Assembly (NCBI GenBank): GCA_032161045.1 | Contig: JAVHTH010000007.1 | Reading direction: 5' to 3' (one strand) | Source of the DNA: Fervidibacter sinensis | GTDB lineage: Bacteria > Armatimonadota > Fervidibacteria > Fervidibacterales > Fervidibacteraceae | Length of the DNA stretch: 64,000 nucleotides | Part shown: one piece after another, positions 24,927 to 34,462 of the stretch | Layout of the letters: each line of letters begins with the position of its first letter | Numbering within the stretch: position 1 is the first letter of the stretch | The notes under the pieces: generated by a model | What the model saw: the letters and a program-made list of their open reading frames with translations, nothing else | Told to the model about the DNA's origin: nothing | Database searches by the model: none | Program-made: the position numbers and the translations under genes

Positions 24927-27254
24927 ATGGCTATGGGCAATTATTGGCGGTTTGAAAGCAACCCGTTTTGGCATCACGAGTGGAGGGAGTTTGACGCTGA
25001 AGTTTTCGTCCGCATCGTCGGCGGGCTTATCGCTGGCACTATCGCAATTCAAGTTGGCTTGGCTTCGCTGTTTTTGCTCATAAAGCCCGACCCGTTTTGG
25101 GTTGGCTCAAACCTTTTCCTTGCTGTGTTGATTTTCCACCTAATTGCGCGAGTGCAAGTTGACAAACATCTCCCGAAAAGGTCTTTCGTTGACGATGCAC
25201 AAAGGGGCACTCTTGACTTTTTGCGAATTTTGCCTGTCAGCGGGCACGAGTTGGTGTTGGCTCGCAAATTGCCAGAATGGTTTCTGCGACTTTTCATCGC
25301 CGGTCTTTGGTCGCCCCTTTACGCTGCTTCTTTAACCTTGCTCGGTTTACCGCCAACTTCGGCGATCCCGCTTTCGTTGCTTCTGGGCATATCGGGTTGG
25401 ATGGAAACCGTCACGCTGACCTTGCTCCTTCTTTTGCCAGTGCCTGCATCTGTTTCGCTTTTGCTTCTTTTCGCACTTGTCATCGCTTGGTCATCAGGAG
25501 GGATCACTTGGATTGACAAAACTCCGACAAACCAGCGTTTGTCCTTTAATGCAGGGTTGACGGTTCTGTTGGCTCTCTGTTTGATCGCAATGCAATTGAG
25601 CAAAGTCCGAAATTGGGCAGGAGCGTTTGACTTCTTTTCACCGCAACCGTTTTACGGGACACTCTTAACACCCATTTGGGCAACTTTGTGGCTCATGGCA
25701 GCAGTCGGCTGGGCAAGGGTTGACAGAATCGCGAGATGGCTTGAAACGCCGAAGGGGCTAAGGCGATTTTACTTTGTCCCGTCGCTTTTCATCGTGCTGT
25801 TTTTCGCTCAAGGTTTCCTTTGGGGATGGTTGCAGCAAGTTAGGAGGTGGCAACCTGCAGACTGCTTTGCAGCGTGTGCATCTTTCGCCTTCGTTCTCGG
25901 TGGCACTTTGCATTGGCTTTGGCTCAACTGGACATGGGCTGAAAAGACGCCACCAGAAAAACCGCCAATTTCTTGGTTGCCAGAAACAATTGCTTGGCGT
26001 TCGGTCGCAGCCCTTGTGCCACTGTTCGGTTGCTGGAAAGCATCTTTGCCGCTCTCGCAAGTTGATGCAGGCTTTTTCAGCGTTTGGCTCACCCTCTCCG
26101 CACTTGACACCTTTTCGCTCGCTCTGACCAAAAGCCTTGTTTTCAGGGTTATGGTTGAGTGGCGGTTGAAAGTGACAGAGTTTTTGTCAGGTTTAGCCTT
26201 CGTGCCGTTAATGGGGATTGTTTTTCGTTTGCCTTTTCTCGCTGCGCTCAGCCCATCGGTCGCTTTGCTCGTTTTGGGATGGCAACCTTTGCTGACAACT
26301 GTCAACCCAATTCGTGTTGGCGGTTCGTTTTCAATTGTTGTGCCGAGCGTTTCGTTTCTGACCGCCACAATTGCACCAGCGTTTCGGACATTGCTGCTTG
26401 CAATCGCTTGGCGTTTAGTGAATGCACCCGCTTTGAGTCTGCGATTGCAGGTCGGAACAAGTTTCTTAGCCCGACTATCTCGTCTCATCAACCTTATTTG
26501 CGACTTCGTTTTCATCCTGCCCGCAGTTGAAAAGATGCTGGTTGCTCGCACCCAAAACCCTGTTTTCAGGCATATGGTTTCGGTTACCCGTTGGCGTTAT
26601 AGTTGGCTACCCTATTTCGCCGCTTTCGTGGTCGGATTACTGAAACCACCTTTGAGCGCAGCCTTGTTTGTCTCTTTTGCTTTGGCATTCGTTCCAGTCT
26701 TTTGGTTTGCGACCTACATGACGGTTCACAACTATTTGCGCAAATTGCACCAGACAGGTGAGTTATGGCAGTGGCTCATTACACCTTTACCGAGCAAAGC
26801 AATTGTCAATGGTTGGCGCTATGGCGGATGGTGGTGGCAGTTGAGATGGCTTGGTTTGCCGATGTGGCTTTTCGCCGGTGGTTTGGTCGGTGGCGGAATT
26901 ACCTACTTGCTCAAACTTTGGCTCTTCTTGACGCCCGTTTTGATCATAATCGCAGTGTTGGGCATATTGATTGTCGCCAACATGGTCATGGGCGCTGTCC
27001 CCGCTGCAATCGTTGATGCACTTCGTGAACCGCACCAAGCCTTTTCTCGGCAAGGGAATCAATGGAGCAAGCGGAAAGCCCTTGGGCTTGCAAGTTTTAT
27101 GACAATCGTGATCGGCATCTCGGTCGGAAGTTGTGGCTTCCTTTGGTTCATTGCACCGCTCGTCGGTTTAGTGATGTCAAGTGCGAGCATTGACCCAGCA
27201 GTGCGGGCGTTAGAGCAAATTCGCAGAGCGCCAATGGACAGGCTGCCAACATAG
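24927..27254 (+). CDS. Large polytopic membrane protein, possibly ABC-2 permease-like
   Basis: A 775-residue protein with roughly 18-20 hydrophobic segments and many Trp residues. After the N-terminal WRFESNPFWHHEWREF, the segment RGTLDFLRILPVSGHELVLA resembles the cytoplasmic stretch of ABC-2 type permeases, and a similar arrangement may recur near residue 560. No ATP-binding partner is adjacent, so this is only a resemblance. The start could be the ATG at 24927 or 24933. It sits alone after recN behind a repeat cluster. Confidence 0.65.
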   Translation: MAMGNYWRFESNPFWHHEWREFDAEVFVRIVGGLIAGTIAIQVGLASLFLLIKPDPFWVGSNLFLAVLIFHLIARVQVDKHLPKRSFVDDAQRGTLDFLRILPVSGHELVLARKLPEWFLRLFIAGLWSPLYAASLTLLGLPPTSAIPLSLLLGISGWMETVTLTLLLLLPVPASVSLLLLFALVIAWSSGGITWIDKTPTNQRLSFNAGLTVLLALCLIAMQLSKVRNWAGAFDFFSPQPFYGTLLTPIWATLWLMAAVGWARVDRIARWLETPKGLRRFYFVPSLFIVLFFAQGFLWGWLQQVRRWQPADCFAACASFAFVLGGTLHWLWLNWTWAEKTPPEKPPISWLPETIAWRSVAALVPLFGCWKASLPLSQVDAGFFSVWLTLSALDTFSLALTKSLVFRVMVEWRLKVTEFLSGLAFVPLMGIVFRLPFLAALSPSVALLVLGWQPLLTTVNPIRVGGSFSIVVPSVSFLTATIAPAFRTLLLAIAWRLVNAPALSLRLQVGTSFLARLSRLINLICDFVFILPAVEKMLVARTQNPVFRHMVSVTRWRYSWLPYFAAFVVGLLKPPLSAALFVSFALAFVPVFWFATYMTVHNYLRKLHQTGELWQWLITPLPSKAIVNGWRYGGWWWQLRWLGLPMWLFAGGLVGGGITYLLKLWLFLTPVLIIIAVLGILIVANMVMGAVPAAIVDALREPHQAFSRQGNQWSKRKALGLASFMTIVIGISVGSCGFLWFIAPLVGLVMSSASIDPAVRALEQIRRAPMDRLPT

Positions 27255-27299
27255 TTTCAGTGCAAAGTGCGATGTGCGAAGTGCAAATTTTGTGTGAGA

Positions 27300-27415
27300 C
27301 CAGATAAATGCCGAGCCGAAAATTTTGACGGACGGGCAAATAGGCAATTAGGCAGGTCGGGACTTTAAACTTTTAGCGGTCGTTAAAACCGCCGTCTCTT
27401 GTAAAGGCAACCAAT
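27300..27415. repeat. Degenerate hairpin-repeat copy and phrase repeats
   Basis: Contains GCCGAAAATTTTGACGG, a GCGGT-CGTTAAA-ACCGC hairpin followed by CGTCTC, and nearby low-complexity phrases such as CAACGCTCAACGCCGAACGC (about 27431-27450). The last is echoed at about 34593-34622. These look like decayed members of the dispersed families. Confidence 0.5.
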
Positions 27416-27477
27416 ATTGTTGTTAACGCGCAACGCTCAACGCCGAACGCACAACGCAATTCAAGGGGTGATGAGTG

Positions 27478-28497
27478 ATGGCTCGGTCGGATTGGGGTAT
27501 TGGGATCGTGGGCTTAGGAGGCATCGCAAACACTCACATTCAAGCCTACAAAAACGCTGGCTTGAAAGTCATCGGCGGTGCAGATGTTGACGAGCAAAGG
27601 ACAAAAGCGATGAAGGAACGATGGCAGTTGCCTTTCGTCACGACGGATTGGCGAGAGTTGATTGACCATCCCGAAGTCCGCATCGTTGATATCGCAACCC
27701 CGCACAAGTTTGAAATCCGCATGCCCATCGTTGAATATGCAGCAAAGAAGGGCAAAGCCATTTTCGTCCAAAAGCCACTTTTGCCTTACCTTGACCAAGC
27801 GAAGGAACTCGTTGAGGTTGCGGAACGCTACGGCGCGCCGCTTATGGTCAACCAAAATTCGGTTTTCGTTCCTGCCTTCCTTGAGATTGAACGATACATG
27901 CGCGACGGAGCAATTGGCACGCCTTATTACTGCCAAATTGAGAACCGAAACTGGTTTGACTTGAGCGCTCACCCTTGGTATGGCAAGGACGAAAGGTGGG
28001 TTGCAAGCGACATGGCAGTTCACCATTTTGCGCTCGTTCACCATTGGTTTGGCGAGTGGGAAAGCGTTTACGCGATCATGGGGCGAGATCCGTCGCAAAC
28101 GGGCATAAAGGGCGACAACTGGAATGTCGTGCTTATTCGGTTCAAAAACGGGGTTCAGGCTTGCATCATCAACAATTGGGCATATCGCGGCAACCGGTTG
28201 CGACCGCACCCAAGGGAGGAAATCGTCATTCAAGGTGACAAAGGTTGCATCACTGGCGACAGCGAGGAAGTTTGCATTGTCACCGTTGACCCGCCAGCAA
28301 GGATTTACCCGCAATTTCAGGGCAAATGGTTTCCCGACGCATTTGCAAATGCGATGTGCCACTTCATTGACGCTTTGGAAGCGGGCAAACCCTTTCTTTG
28401 CAGCGGTCGCGACAACTTGAGCGTTATTGCCGTAATTGAGGCAGCATACATTTCTGTCAAGGAACGCCGTGAAGTGAAGCGAGAGGAAATCATTTGA
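27478..28497 (+). CDS. Gfo/Idh/MocA family oxidoreductase
   Basis: A 339-residue NAD(P)-dependent oxidoreductase, probably acting on a sugar or inositol derivative. It has the Rossmann motif GIVGLGGIANTHIQAY and then DIATPHKFEIRMPIVEYAAK. At the catalytic Lys it reads VQKPLLPYLDQA rather than the usual EKP. The C-terminal alpha/beta domain includes WYGKDERWVASDMAVHHFAL with a candidate His. The ATG at 27478 follows AAGGGGTGA by about 6 bases. One of three such enzymes in the window; the substrate is unknown. Confidence 0.88.
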   Translation: MARSDWGIGIVGLGGIANTHIQAYKNAGLKVIGGADVDEQRTKAMKERWQLPFVTTDWRELIDHPEVRIVDIATPHKFEIRMPIVEYAAKKGKAIFVQKPLLPYLDQAKELVEVAERYGAPLMVNQNSVFVPAFLEIERYMRDGAIGTPYYCQIENRNWFDLSAHPWYGKDERWVASDMAVHHFALVHHWFGEWESVYAIMGRDPSQTGIKGDNWNVVLIRFKNGVQACIINNWAYRGNRLRPHPREEIVIQGDKGCITGDSEEVCIVTVDPPARIYPQFQGKWFPDAFANAMCHFIDALEAGKPFLCSGRDNLSVIAVIEAAYISVKERREVKREEII

Positions 28498-28607
28498 GTT
28501 ACACCGCCACGCTTAACCTAAAGTTCCACACTTTTGCTCTGGCTAAAATCCGACGCTAAATTTCTCAGCATGCCTATTGAGCCGTTCAGGAAGGAGGCGG
28601 TTAGGCG

Positions 28608-30014
28608 ATGCAGCAAAGATTTTTGTGGTTTTGTTGCGGGCTATTGGCAATTTTTGCGACGCTTTCAAACTACGGCTTTAAGGCTGAATTCCAACCTTCA
28701 ATCCCGCCTTACCCTCGCAACCCATTCGTCATCAAACTTGACATCCCGCCAATTCAGAGCAACGAGGACAGTGCGGGCAGCATGATTGTCGCCGACTTGG
28801 ACAATGATGGTCGGATGGATTACCTTGTTACTGTTCGCGGTCATGTCGCTGCTTACCGTTGGGACGGACGCAAACTTTGGGTGCTCAAAGTTGATTTGCG
28901 TGTTGGTGGCGCTGCTGAGAGCGAAGGCTTGCCGGGACATCACGGAGCCGGTGTTCAAGCGACAGATATTGACGGCGACAAACGAACTGAAGTGCTCTTT
29001 TTGACCAACGACAGCACACTTCATGTCGTTGACGGCGTCACAGGGAAGACAAAATGGACTGCGAGACCACCAGTTCCTGAAGGTGCTGAAAGATGGGAGC
29101 ACCTTGCAGTTGTCAACCTTCGCGGCAAAGGTGACAGAGACATTGTGCTTCAAGCGACGAACGCGAAAGGTTACCGCATGGGACGCTATGTTGCAGCCTT
29201 TGCCCTTGACGATTTGCAGAGAGGCAACACAAAGCCGCTTTGGCAGCGCGATGATTTTCTCGCCTGCGCCCACAACGGTTTGAGAGTCGCTGACTTAGAT
29301 GGCGACGGTCGCGACGAAATTATCAGCGGTTGCATCCTTGCACCTGATGGGAGTGAAATTTTCCGCTTGCTTGATGTTCGTGGACACCTTGACAGTGTCT
29401 TCATCGCTGATGTTCGCCCTGACATTCCCGGCTTGGAAGTTGTTGCCCTTGAGGAAGGTGGTAACCGGGTTTTCCTGTTCGGCACAAAAGGCTTAATTTG
29501 GGTTGCCGACCACAAGCGACAAGAACCGCAAAATGCCGCCGTTGGCGAATTTGACCCTAACCGTCCCGGCTTGGAAATTTGGTGTCGGAGCAGATACGAT
29601 GTCCACCAAAAGCCTTGGGTCTTTGACGCTTTCGGGAAAGTCATCGCCGATTACGAATTGAGCAAGGTCGCACCGATGGATTGGACAGAGAAAGGGGTTG
29701 AGGTTATCTTCGCCATTCATTGGGATGGAACAGGTCGCCAACATATTGCTGCGAAGGAGAGACATAAATCAGGAGATGTCGCCGTCATTGAGCCAATGAC
29801 AGGCAGATTTGTTGCCCGCTTCAAAGAACGAGCCGACCGACTCTATGTCGCCGATGTCGCTGGCGATTGGCGTGAAGAGTTGATCGTGCTTTCCGGCAAC
29901 GAACTGCACATTTACCAAAACGAAGCGATAAATCCAAACCCCAACCGTCCGAGATTGTGGACACAGCAACTTTACAGGCGAACAAAGGCGGTTTGGAATT
30001 ACTACTCGCCATAA
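28608..30014 (+). CDS. Secreted FG-GAP/VCBS-like beta-propeller protein
   Basis: A 468-residue exported protein with a signal peptide (about residues 1-25). The rest is a series of FG-GAP-like blades with calcium-binding Asp motifs: VADLDNDGRMDYLVT, ATDIDGDKRTEVLF, VADLDGDGRDEIIS and VADVAGDWREELIV. The arrangement resembles the propeller of rhamnogalacturonan lyases and related secreted proteins, so a pectin-type substrate is possible but not shown. GGAGGCGG precedes the ATG. Its neighbours are sugar oxidoreductases. Confidence 0.8.
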   Translation: MQQRFLWFCCGLLAIFATLSNYGFKAEFQPSIPPYPRNPFVIKLDIPPIQSNEDSAGSMIVADLDNDGRMDYLVTVRGHVAAYRWDGRKLWVLKVDLRVGGAAESEGLPGHHGAGVQATDIDGDKRTEVLFLTNDSTLHVVDGVTGKTKWTARPPVPEGAERWEHLAVVNLRGKGDRDIVLQATNAKGYRMGRYVAAFALDDLQRGNTKPLWQRDDFLACAHNGLRVADLDGDGRDEIISGCILAPDGSEIFRLLDVRGHLDSVFIADVRPDIPGLEVVALEEGGNRVFLFGTKGLIWVADHKRQEPQNAAVGEFDPNRPGLEIWCRSRYDVHQKPWVFDAFGKVIADYELSKVAPMDWTEKGVEVIFAIHWDGTGRQHIAAKERHKSGDVAVIEPMTGRFVARFKERADRLYVADVAGDWREELIVLSGNELHIYQNEAINPNPNRPRLWTQQLYRRTKAVWNYYSP

Positions 30015-30105
30015 ATCGTTTCGTTTGCGCCCAAAGTAAAGCGCTGTGCACACACGATAAAATTGCGTTGCGGCGCGTAAATTTGTGAAAGGGGTGACGG
30101 GAGCG

Positions 30106-31053
30106 ATGCAGTATCGGACTTTGGGCAAAACTGGGTGGAAAGTTTCTGTCATTGGGCTTGGGACTTGGAACATCGGTGGGCAGTGGGGTGAGGTTGATGA
30201 CCGAACAGCACTGGCGACAATTTGGAAAGCATATGAGTGCGGAGTCAATTTCTTTGATACCGCTGATGCTTACGGCGAACCTCCGGGGCGAAGCGAGGAA
30301 CTGCTTGGTAAGGCTTTGCAAGGTATCAGGCATGAAGTTTTCATCGCAACTAAGGTAGGCAATTGGGCACGCAGACACGGTCATCCCCTACCCTACACCT
30401 CCCCGCTTCACATAATTGCCTGCTGCCATGCAAGCCTTTACCGGCTGCGAACCGACTACATTGACCTTTACCAATGCCATATCGGCAACCCGACAGATGC
30501 GGAAATTGAAGTTTTCCTTGAAGCCTTTGATCGGTTGAAAGAACAGGGGAAAATCCGCGCCTACGGGATTTCAACGAACTCTCTTGACGCCTTGCAGCGT
30601 TTCAACAAGTACGGAACTTGTGCCACCTGCCAACTTGACTACAGTATTCTGAACCGAGCACCCGAGAAAGACTTGCTTCCATATTGTCAAGAGCAAAACA
30701 TCGGCGTAATTGTTCGCGGTCCGTTGGCAATGGGAATTCTGTCAGGCAAGTTCACCCCAGACACAGTATTCACTGACGAAGTTCGGAGAAGTTGGAATGA
30801 AGGGGAAAGACGGCAACGGTTTTTGCGCCGGCTTGAGGTTGTTGAGCGGTTGAGGTTCTTGGAACGCAACGGTCGGACAATGGCTCAAGCGGCTTTGCAA
30901 TTCGTGATTTCCCATCCGGCAGTCAGTTGCACGATTCCCGGTGCAAAATCGCCACAACAAGCAGAGATGAATGCGATGGCTGGCGACGGGACATTGACCC
31001 CAGAGGAGTTGGCAGCCATAAACGAAGTGGTTCAACCCGGAAGCACCGCCTGA
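30106..31053 (+). CDS. Aldo/keto reductase
   Basis: A 315-residue aldo-keto reductase that would reduce aldehydes or ketones with NAD(P)H. It begins MQYRTLGKTGWKVSVIGLGT. The catalytic tetrad appears as Asp and Tyr in NFFDTADAYGEPPGRSEE, Lys in VFIATKVGNW and His in LYQCHIGN. The C-terminal AVSCTIPGAKSPQQAEMNAM is typical. The ATG at 30106 is preferred over a GTG at 30085 because it gives the standard N-terminus. It is the last of three consecutive sugar-related genes. Confidence 0.92.
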   Translation: MQYRTLGKTGWKVSVIGLGTWNIGGQWGEVDDRTALATIWKAYECGVNFFDTADAYGEPPGRSEELLGKALQGIRHEVFIATKVGNWARRHGHPLPYTSPLHIIACCHASLYRLRTDYIDLYQCHIGNPTDAEIEVFLEAFDRLKEQGKIRAYGISTNSLDALQRFNKYGTCATCQLDYSILNRAPEKDLLPYCQEQNIGVIVRGPLAMGILSGKFTPDTVFTDEVRRSWNEGERRQRFLRRLEVVERLRFLERNGRTMAQAALQFVISHPAVSCTIPGAKSPQQAEMNAMAGDGTLTPEELAAINEVVQPGSTA

Positions 31054-31057
31054 TTGC

Positions 31058-32320
31058 TCAAAAGTGGTCGCCACCCCAGTAAACGGTCGGGTGAGTTGGA
31101 AAGAGCAGCGAAAGCAACGCGGTTTGAGTTTCGTCTAAGGAAATGTCTTTGTGAGCCAAAAGGTGGCGCCACTGCCAAGCCGAAACCACCCCGAAAAAGA
31201 GCAAGCAAAATTCTCGCGGAGTTACAATTACCGTCACTTCGGCTACATCGTTGTCCCGAATTCTCACTTTTCCGCTTTTGACCTCAAGCACTGCAGATTG
31301 TTCGGGCTTGGAAAGCGAGAAGCAAAACGAACCGCTTAAATCTTTTGCTCCAACCTCAGCCAAAGTTTTCTCCATCAACGGCTGGGCAATTTCCAAACAT
31401 TGTGTCAAGTCGTTGACCCTGAGCATCATGTGTTCGGAAACCTGATGCCACAAGGTCGCATTGGTCAGGCTTGACAAAATTTGTGGTAATGGGTGCATGA
31501 ACGGTGTGATGCCTTCAATAATGCCTTCTTTGTCCTCGGCTTTTGCCTCTTCCGCTAAAGCAATTGCAAGCACAACAACCGCTTGCGGGTGCTCCGGGTC
31601 GTAAGCGAACTCGGTCAACCTGATCCCTTGCTCTGTTGCGAAAGCGCAGGCATACCCAACCAACCGTCCCTCGTCCCGCGTCCCCCGTCCCATTACAACT
31701 ACATGGCTTGGCTTTAGCCCAAGATATTGTGGGTGACCGTCAAGCCAAAAGTTGTCAGGGCGAGCGTGGCAAAGGCTCAACTGCAACTTCTCAACATGCT
31801 TTCGGTAAATTGCCTGTAACTCGGGCAAATCTTTGTCAAGTTCGTATGGTCGGACAAAGTAACCTTCAGGTGCTTGTCCCTTATCAGGCAAGTGTTGAAC
31901 TTTTAAGCGAAATCGCCATTCTGGGAAATCTGCCCAACCCAATCTGGCGTAGAAAGGGTTGATGCCTGTGAAGAGCATGCTTATGGCATGTCCCTTCCGC
32001 TTCATGTAGGCAATTGCATCATCAAGGAGCAAAGTTGCCAAACCTTGTCCACGATATTCTGGCAGTGTTCCGACCCCTCCGATCCCGCCCATTGGCAGGA
32101 TGGCTTGTCCGCGATAGAACACAGGTCGTTCGGCAACCCAAACATGGCTCACTATTTTGCCGTCAACTTCCGCGATTCGGATTTGCTCAACGGCGAAAGT
32201 GCTGTCTTCCCAAATCTGTCTCCTAAACCGCTCTCGTGGTTCCTCGCCAAACGCGCCACACAAAACTTCCCAAACAGTTGTCAACTCCTCTGGCTTAGGG
32301 TTGCGGACAACCACACTCAT
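31058..32320 (-). CDS. Eis-like GNAT acetyltransferase with SCP2-like tail
   Basis: A 420-residue protein with an N-terminal GNAT domain. IGGVGTLPEYRGQGLATLLL is the acetyl-CoA loop and LFTGINPFYARLGWADFPEW is typical of Eis-type enzymes. A second GNAT-like part and a C-terminal SCP2-like module follow. The acceptor substrate is unknown. Its ATG overlaps the stop of the RelE-like toxin gene by 4 bases. At 31664-31691 a GTCCC repeat tract is read in frame as GRGTRDEGR. Confidence 0.85.
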   Translation of the reverse strand: MSVVVRNPKPEELTTVWEVLCGAFGEEPRERFRRQIWEDSTFAVEQIRIAEVDGKIVSHVWVAERPVFYRGQAILPMGGIGGVGTLPEYRGQGLATLLLDDAIAYMKRKGHAISMLFTGINPFYARLGWADFPEWRFRLKVQHLPDKGQAPEGYFVRPYELDKDLPELQAIYRKHVEKLQLSLCHARPDNFWLDGHPQYLGLKPSHVVVMGRGTRDEGRLVGYACAFATEQGIRLTEFAYDPEHPQAVVVLAIALAEEAKAEDKEGIIEGITPFMHPLPQILSSLTNATLWHQVSEHMMLRVNDLTQCLEIAQPLMEKTLAEVGAKDLSGSFCFSLSKPEQSAVLEVKSGKVRIRDNDVAEVTVIVTPREFCLLFFGVVSAWQWRHLLAHKDISLDETQTALLSLLFPTHPTVYWGGDHF

Positions 32321-32607
32321 TTCCTCCGCCTCCCAACTCTTTTTCGCAGCCTTTGGTAAACTTCGTTGTGCTTTCCGATGTCAATGATTGTGATGGTTCG
32401 GGCTTGAAAGTCAAGGGTGTAAAGGATGCGAAACTGACCAACATGGATGCTGTATTCTTCAGCACCTGTCATCTTCTCGTGCTGGATGAAATCGGCATTT
32501 TCCGCCAGCCAATCAATTCGCTTAGCAACAGGTATGCGCAGATGGTGTGGCAATTTCTTCATTTCGCGCCTCGCTTGAACTGAAAGCACAACTTGCCACT
32601 TGCTCAC
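32317..32607 (-). CDS. RelE/ParE-type toxin
   Basis: A 96-residue protein of the RelE/ParE superfamily. SVQARREMKKLPHHLRIPVA at the start, HVGQFRILYTLDFQARTITI in the middle and IDIGKHNEVYQRL at the end fit the family's helix pair and beta sheet. RelE members cut mRNA on the ribosome and ParE members poison gyrase; the sequence alone does not decide. The GTG at 32607 overlaps the antitoxin stop as GTGA. The stop in turn overlaps the acetyltransferase start, so all three are coupled. Confidence 0.87.
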   Translation of the reverse strand: MSKWQVVLSVQARREMKKLPHHLRIPVAKRIDWLAENADFIQHEKMTGAEEYSIHVGQFRILYTLDFQARTITIIDIGKHNEVYQRLRKRVGRRRK

Positions 32608-32954
32608 TCCAGCCCCAACTCCCTCTTCACTTGCTCCCATGGAACCACCTTCCCCTCAGCGATTTGCTTCCTTGCCCTTTCAAGCCTTCTCTTTTCCCTC
32701 GCCGTCAACTTGTAGTCGCTGTATCGGCATTTCAAACCTCCCTCGTTCAAAAAAACCGCCTTGACCTTGCTTGGTGGCTTCCCGACCTTTCGCAAATAGT
32801 CGGCGTAGCCTTCCTCAGTGTAAAAGACCAAAGTCCCGTCATCGTCAACATAACAGTCTTTTCGCTTCTCAGCCTCTATCACTTGCTTGATAAACTCGCG
32901 CAATTCCTCAATTGTCATCTCGGCGACCGTTTGGTGGGATTTGCTTTTCGCCAT
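32604..32954 (-). CDS. Antitoxin of the RelE/ParE-type module
   Basis: A 116-residue protein lying just upstream of the toxin, the normal order for such modules. MTIEELREFIKQVIEAEKRK forms a first helix and GTLVFYTEEGYADYLRKVG an intermediate part. RARKQIAEGKVVPWEQVKRE is the helix that usually wraps the toxin. The ATG at 32954 has GAGGTG 7 bases upstream; the longer frame to 33011 is unlikely. The antitoxin is larger than a typical 80-90-residue RelB. Autoregulation is expected but no operator was recognised. Confidence 0.8.
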   Translation of the reverse strand: MAKSKSHQTVAEMTIEELREFIKQVIEAEKRKDCYVDDDGTLVFYTEEGYADYLRKVGKPPSKVKAVFLNEGGLKCRYSDYKLTAREKRRLERARKQIAEGKVVPWEQVKRELGLE

Positions 32955-33111
32955 AAGTTGACACCTCACTTTCGCGGCAAAGCCTTTCAGTCGCTGCCTC
33001 TGATTTTGCAAAGGGATGGCAAAATTTGCAACGGAACACTTGCGCGATATGGTTGAAGGCTTATTTTCGGTTCGGCTCTAACTCAAAGCGCGGCTTGAAG
33101 GGGGCGAGAAG

Positions 33112-34455
33112 ATGAGACTACAAGTCGCGATCGGAACACCTTATTTGCCAGCGAAATCTTCCGTTCGGCTTGTCGGTCTGCTCGTTACCGTCACGGACAT
33201 ACCTTCAGTCGCTCTTCCCCTGCGACTCTTGGTCGTTGTTGACAAAAGTGAGAGCATGATGCTCCCCATGGTCACTCAAGAGCAACTTGAAGCGTTAAAG
33301 CGGCGCGGGGTTTTGCGCCAGACTGTTCGCGATGGTGTGACAGTTTGGGAATACTCGGGCGCTTACGCCCCTGAACTTGAGCGAGCACCTCGCGGGATTG
33401 ATTTCGTCAAGGACGCACTTCGCCAAATTGTTGAACGGCTGACCGATACCGATGAGTTTGCCCTCATTGCGTTCGCATCTCACTCGCAAACGGTCATTCC
33501 GCTCAGCAGCGGCAGACATCGCCGCGAAATCATTCGCCAGTTAGGAAACTTGGAAACTTTGGAACTTGGGACGGAAACTCGGCTGAGTAACGGTTTGAAG
33601 GAAGCAATGGCTCAACTTCAAATGACGCCAACTGACGGGGTTGTCAACCGAATTGTGGTCTTGACCGACGGTTTCGCTCAGGACGAAAGCGAGTGTCAAA
33701 TGGTCGCAACCCAAGCGTCGTCGTTGGGAATTTCAATCTCAACAATTGGACTCGGCGCTCAATTTAATGACGAACTGATGACGAATTTGGCTGACCGGAC
33801 AGGTGGCAACGCCGAATGGGTTCCTGACCCAACCCAAATTCCGCAAGCGATGGCGCAAGAGTTTGAACATGCGAGGAAAGTCGGAGCGCCTCAAGCCCAA
33901 TTGCTTTTGCAATTGAGTCAAGGGGTTGAGGTCCGCAGGGCATACAAACTCCAACCAGTCCTCGCACCTATTCCAGCACAAGTGGTTGCTGAGCGGACAG
34001 TCAGTTTACAGTTGGGCGACTTGGTGAGTGGTCAAACCGCTCAGGTGCTTGTTGAACTTTTAGCCCCACCGAGACCGGAAGGGACTTTCCGATTGGCGAG
34101 GTTGAACTCGCAATGGCGAACTAAGTCGGGATGGCAACAAGGTTCGCCTGTAGACATCGTCGTGACTTATACTGCTGACACACAAAAAGTTGCTTTCGTT
34201 GACCCTCAAGTTGCCCGAGCAATGGAAATGGTGACCGCTGCGGAGTTGCAAACCCGTGCTCTGCGGGATTTGCAAGCGGGGCAAATCGGAAGTGCGACAA
34301 GGAAACTTGAAGCAGCAGCAACAAGGTTGCTCAACTTGGGAGAACGAGAGCGAGCACAGGAAACAATCAAACTCGCCCAAAGCCTTCAACAAGGCGAACA
34401 GGTTTCCCCTGAACAGACCAAACGAATCCGCTACCAGACAAGACGGTTGCAGTGA
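33112..34455 (+). CDS. VWA domain protein
   Basis: A 447-residue cytoplasmic protein with a von Willebrand A domain over about residues 30-240. The MIDAS motif is LLVVVDKSESMM (DxSxS form). The partner Thr lies in the ETRLSNGLKEAM region and the Asp in IVVLTDGFAQDESE. After the VWA part come beta-rich and helical C-terminal regions (TRALRDLQAGQIGSATRKLE). No signal peptide is seen. The ATG at 33112 follows a GGGGGCGAGA site. Metal-dependent protein binding is expected; the partner is unknown. Confidence 0.88.
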   Translation: MRLQVAIGTPYLPAKSSVRLVGLLVTVTDIPSVALPLRLLVVVDKSESMMLPMVTQEQLEALKRRGVLRQTVRDGVTVWEYSGAYAPELERAPRGIDFVKDALRQIVERLTDTDEFALIAFASHSQTVIPLSSGRHRREIIRQLGNLETLELGTETRLSNGLKEAMAQLQMTPTDGVVNRIVVLTDGFAQDESECQMVATQASSLGISISTIGLGAQFNDELMTNLADRTGGNAEWVPDPTQIPQAMAQEFEHARKVGAPQAQLLLQLSQGVEVRRAYKLQPVLAPIPAQVVAERTVSLQLGDLVSGQTAQVLVELLAPPRPEGTFRLARLNSQWRTKSGWQQGSPVDIVVTYTADTQKVAFVDPQVARAMEMVTAAELQTRALRDLQAGQIGSATRKLEAAATRLLNLGERERAQETIKLAQSLQQGEQVSPEQTKRIRYQTRRLQ

Positions 34456-34462
34456 TAAGTTT

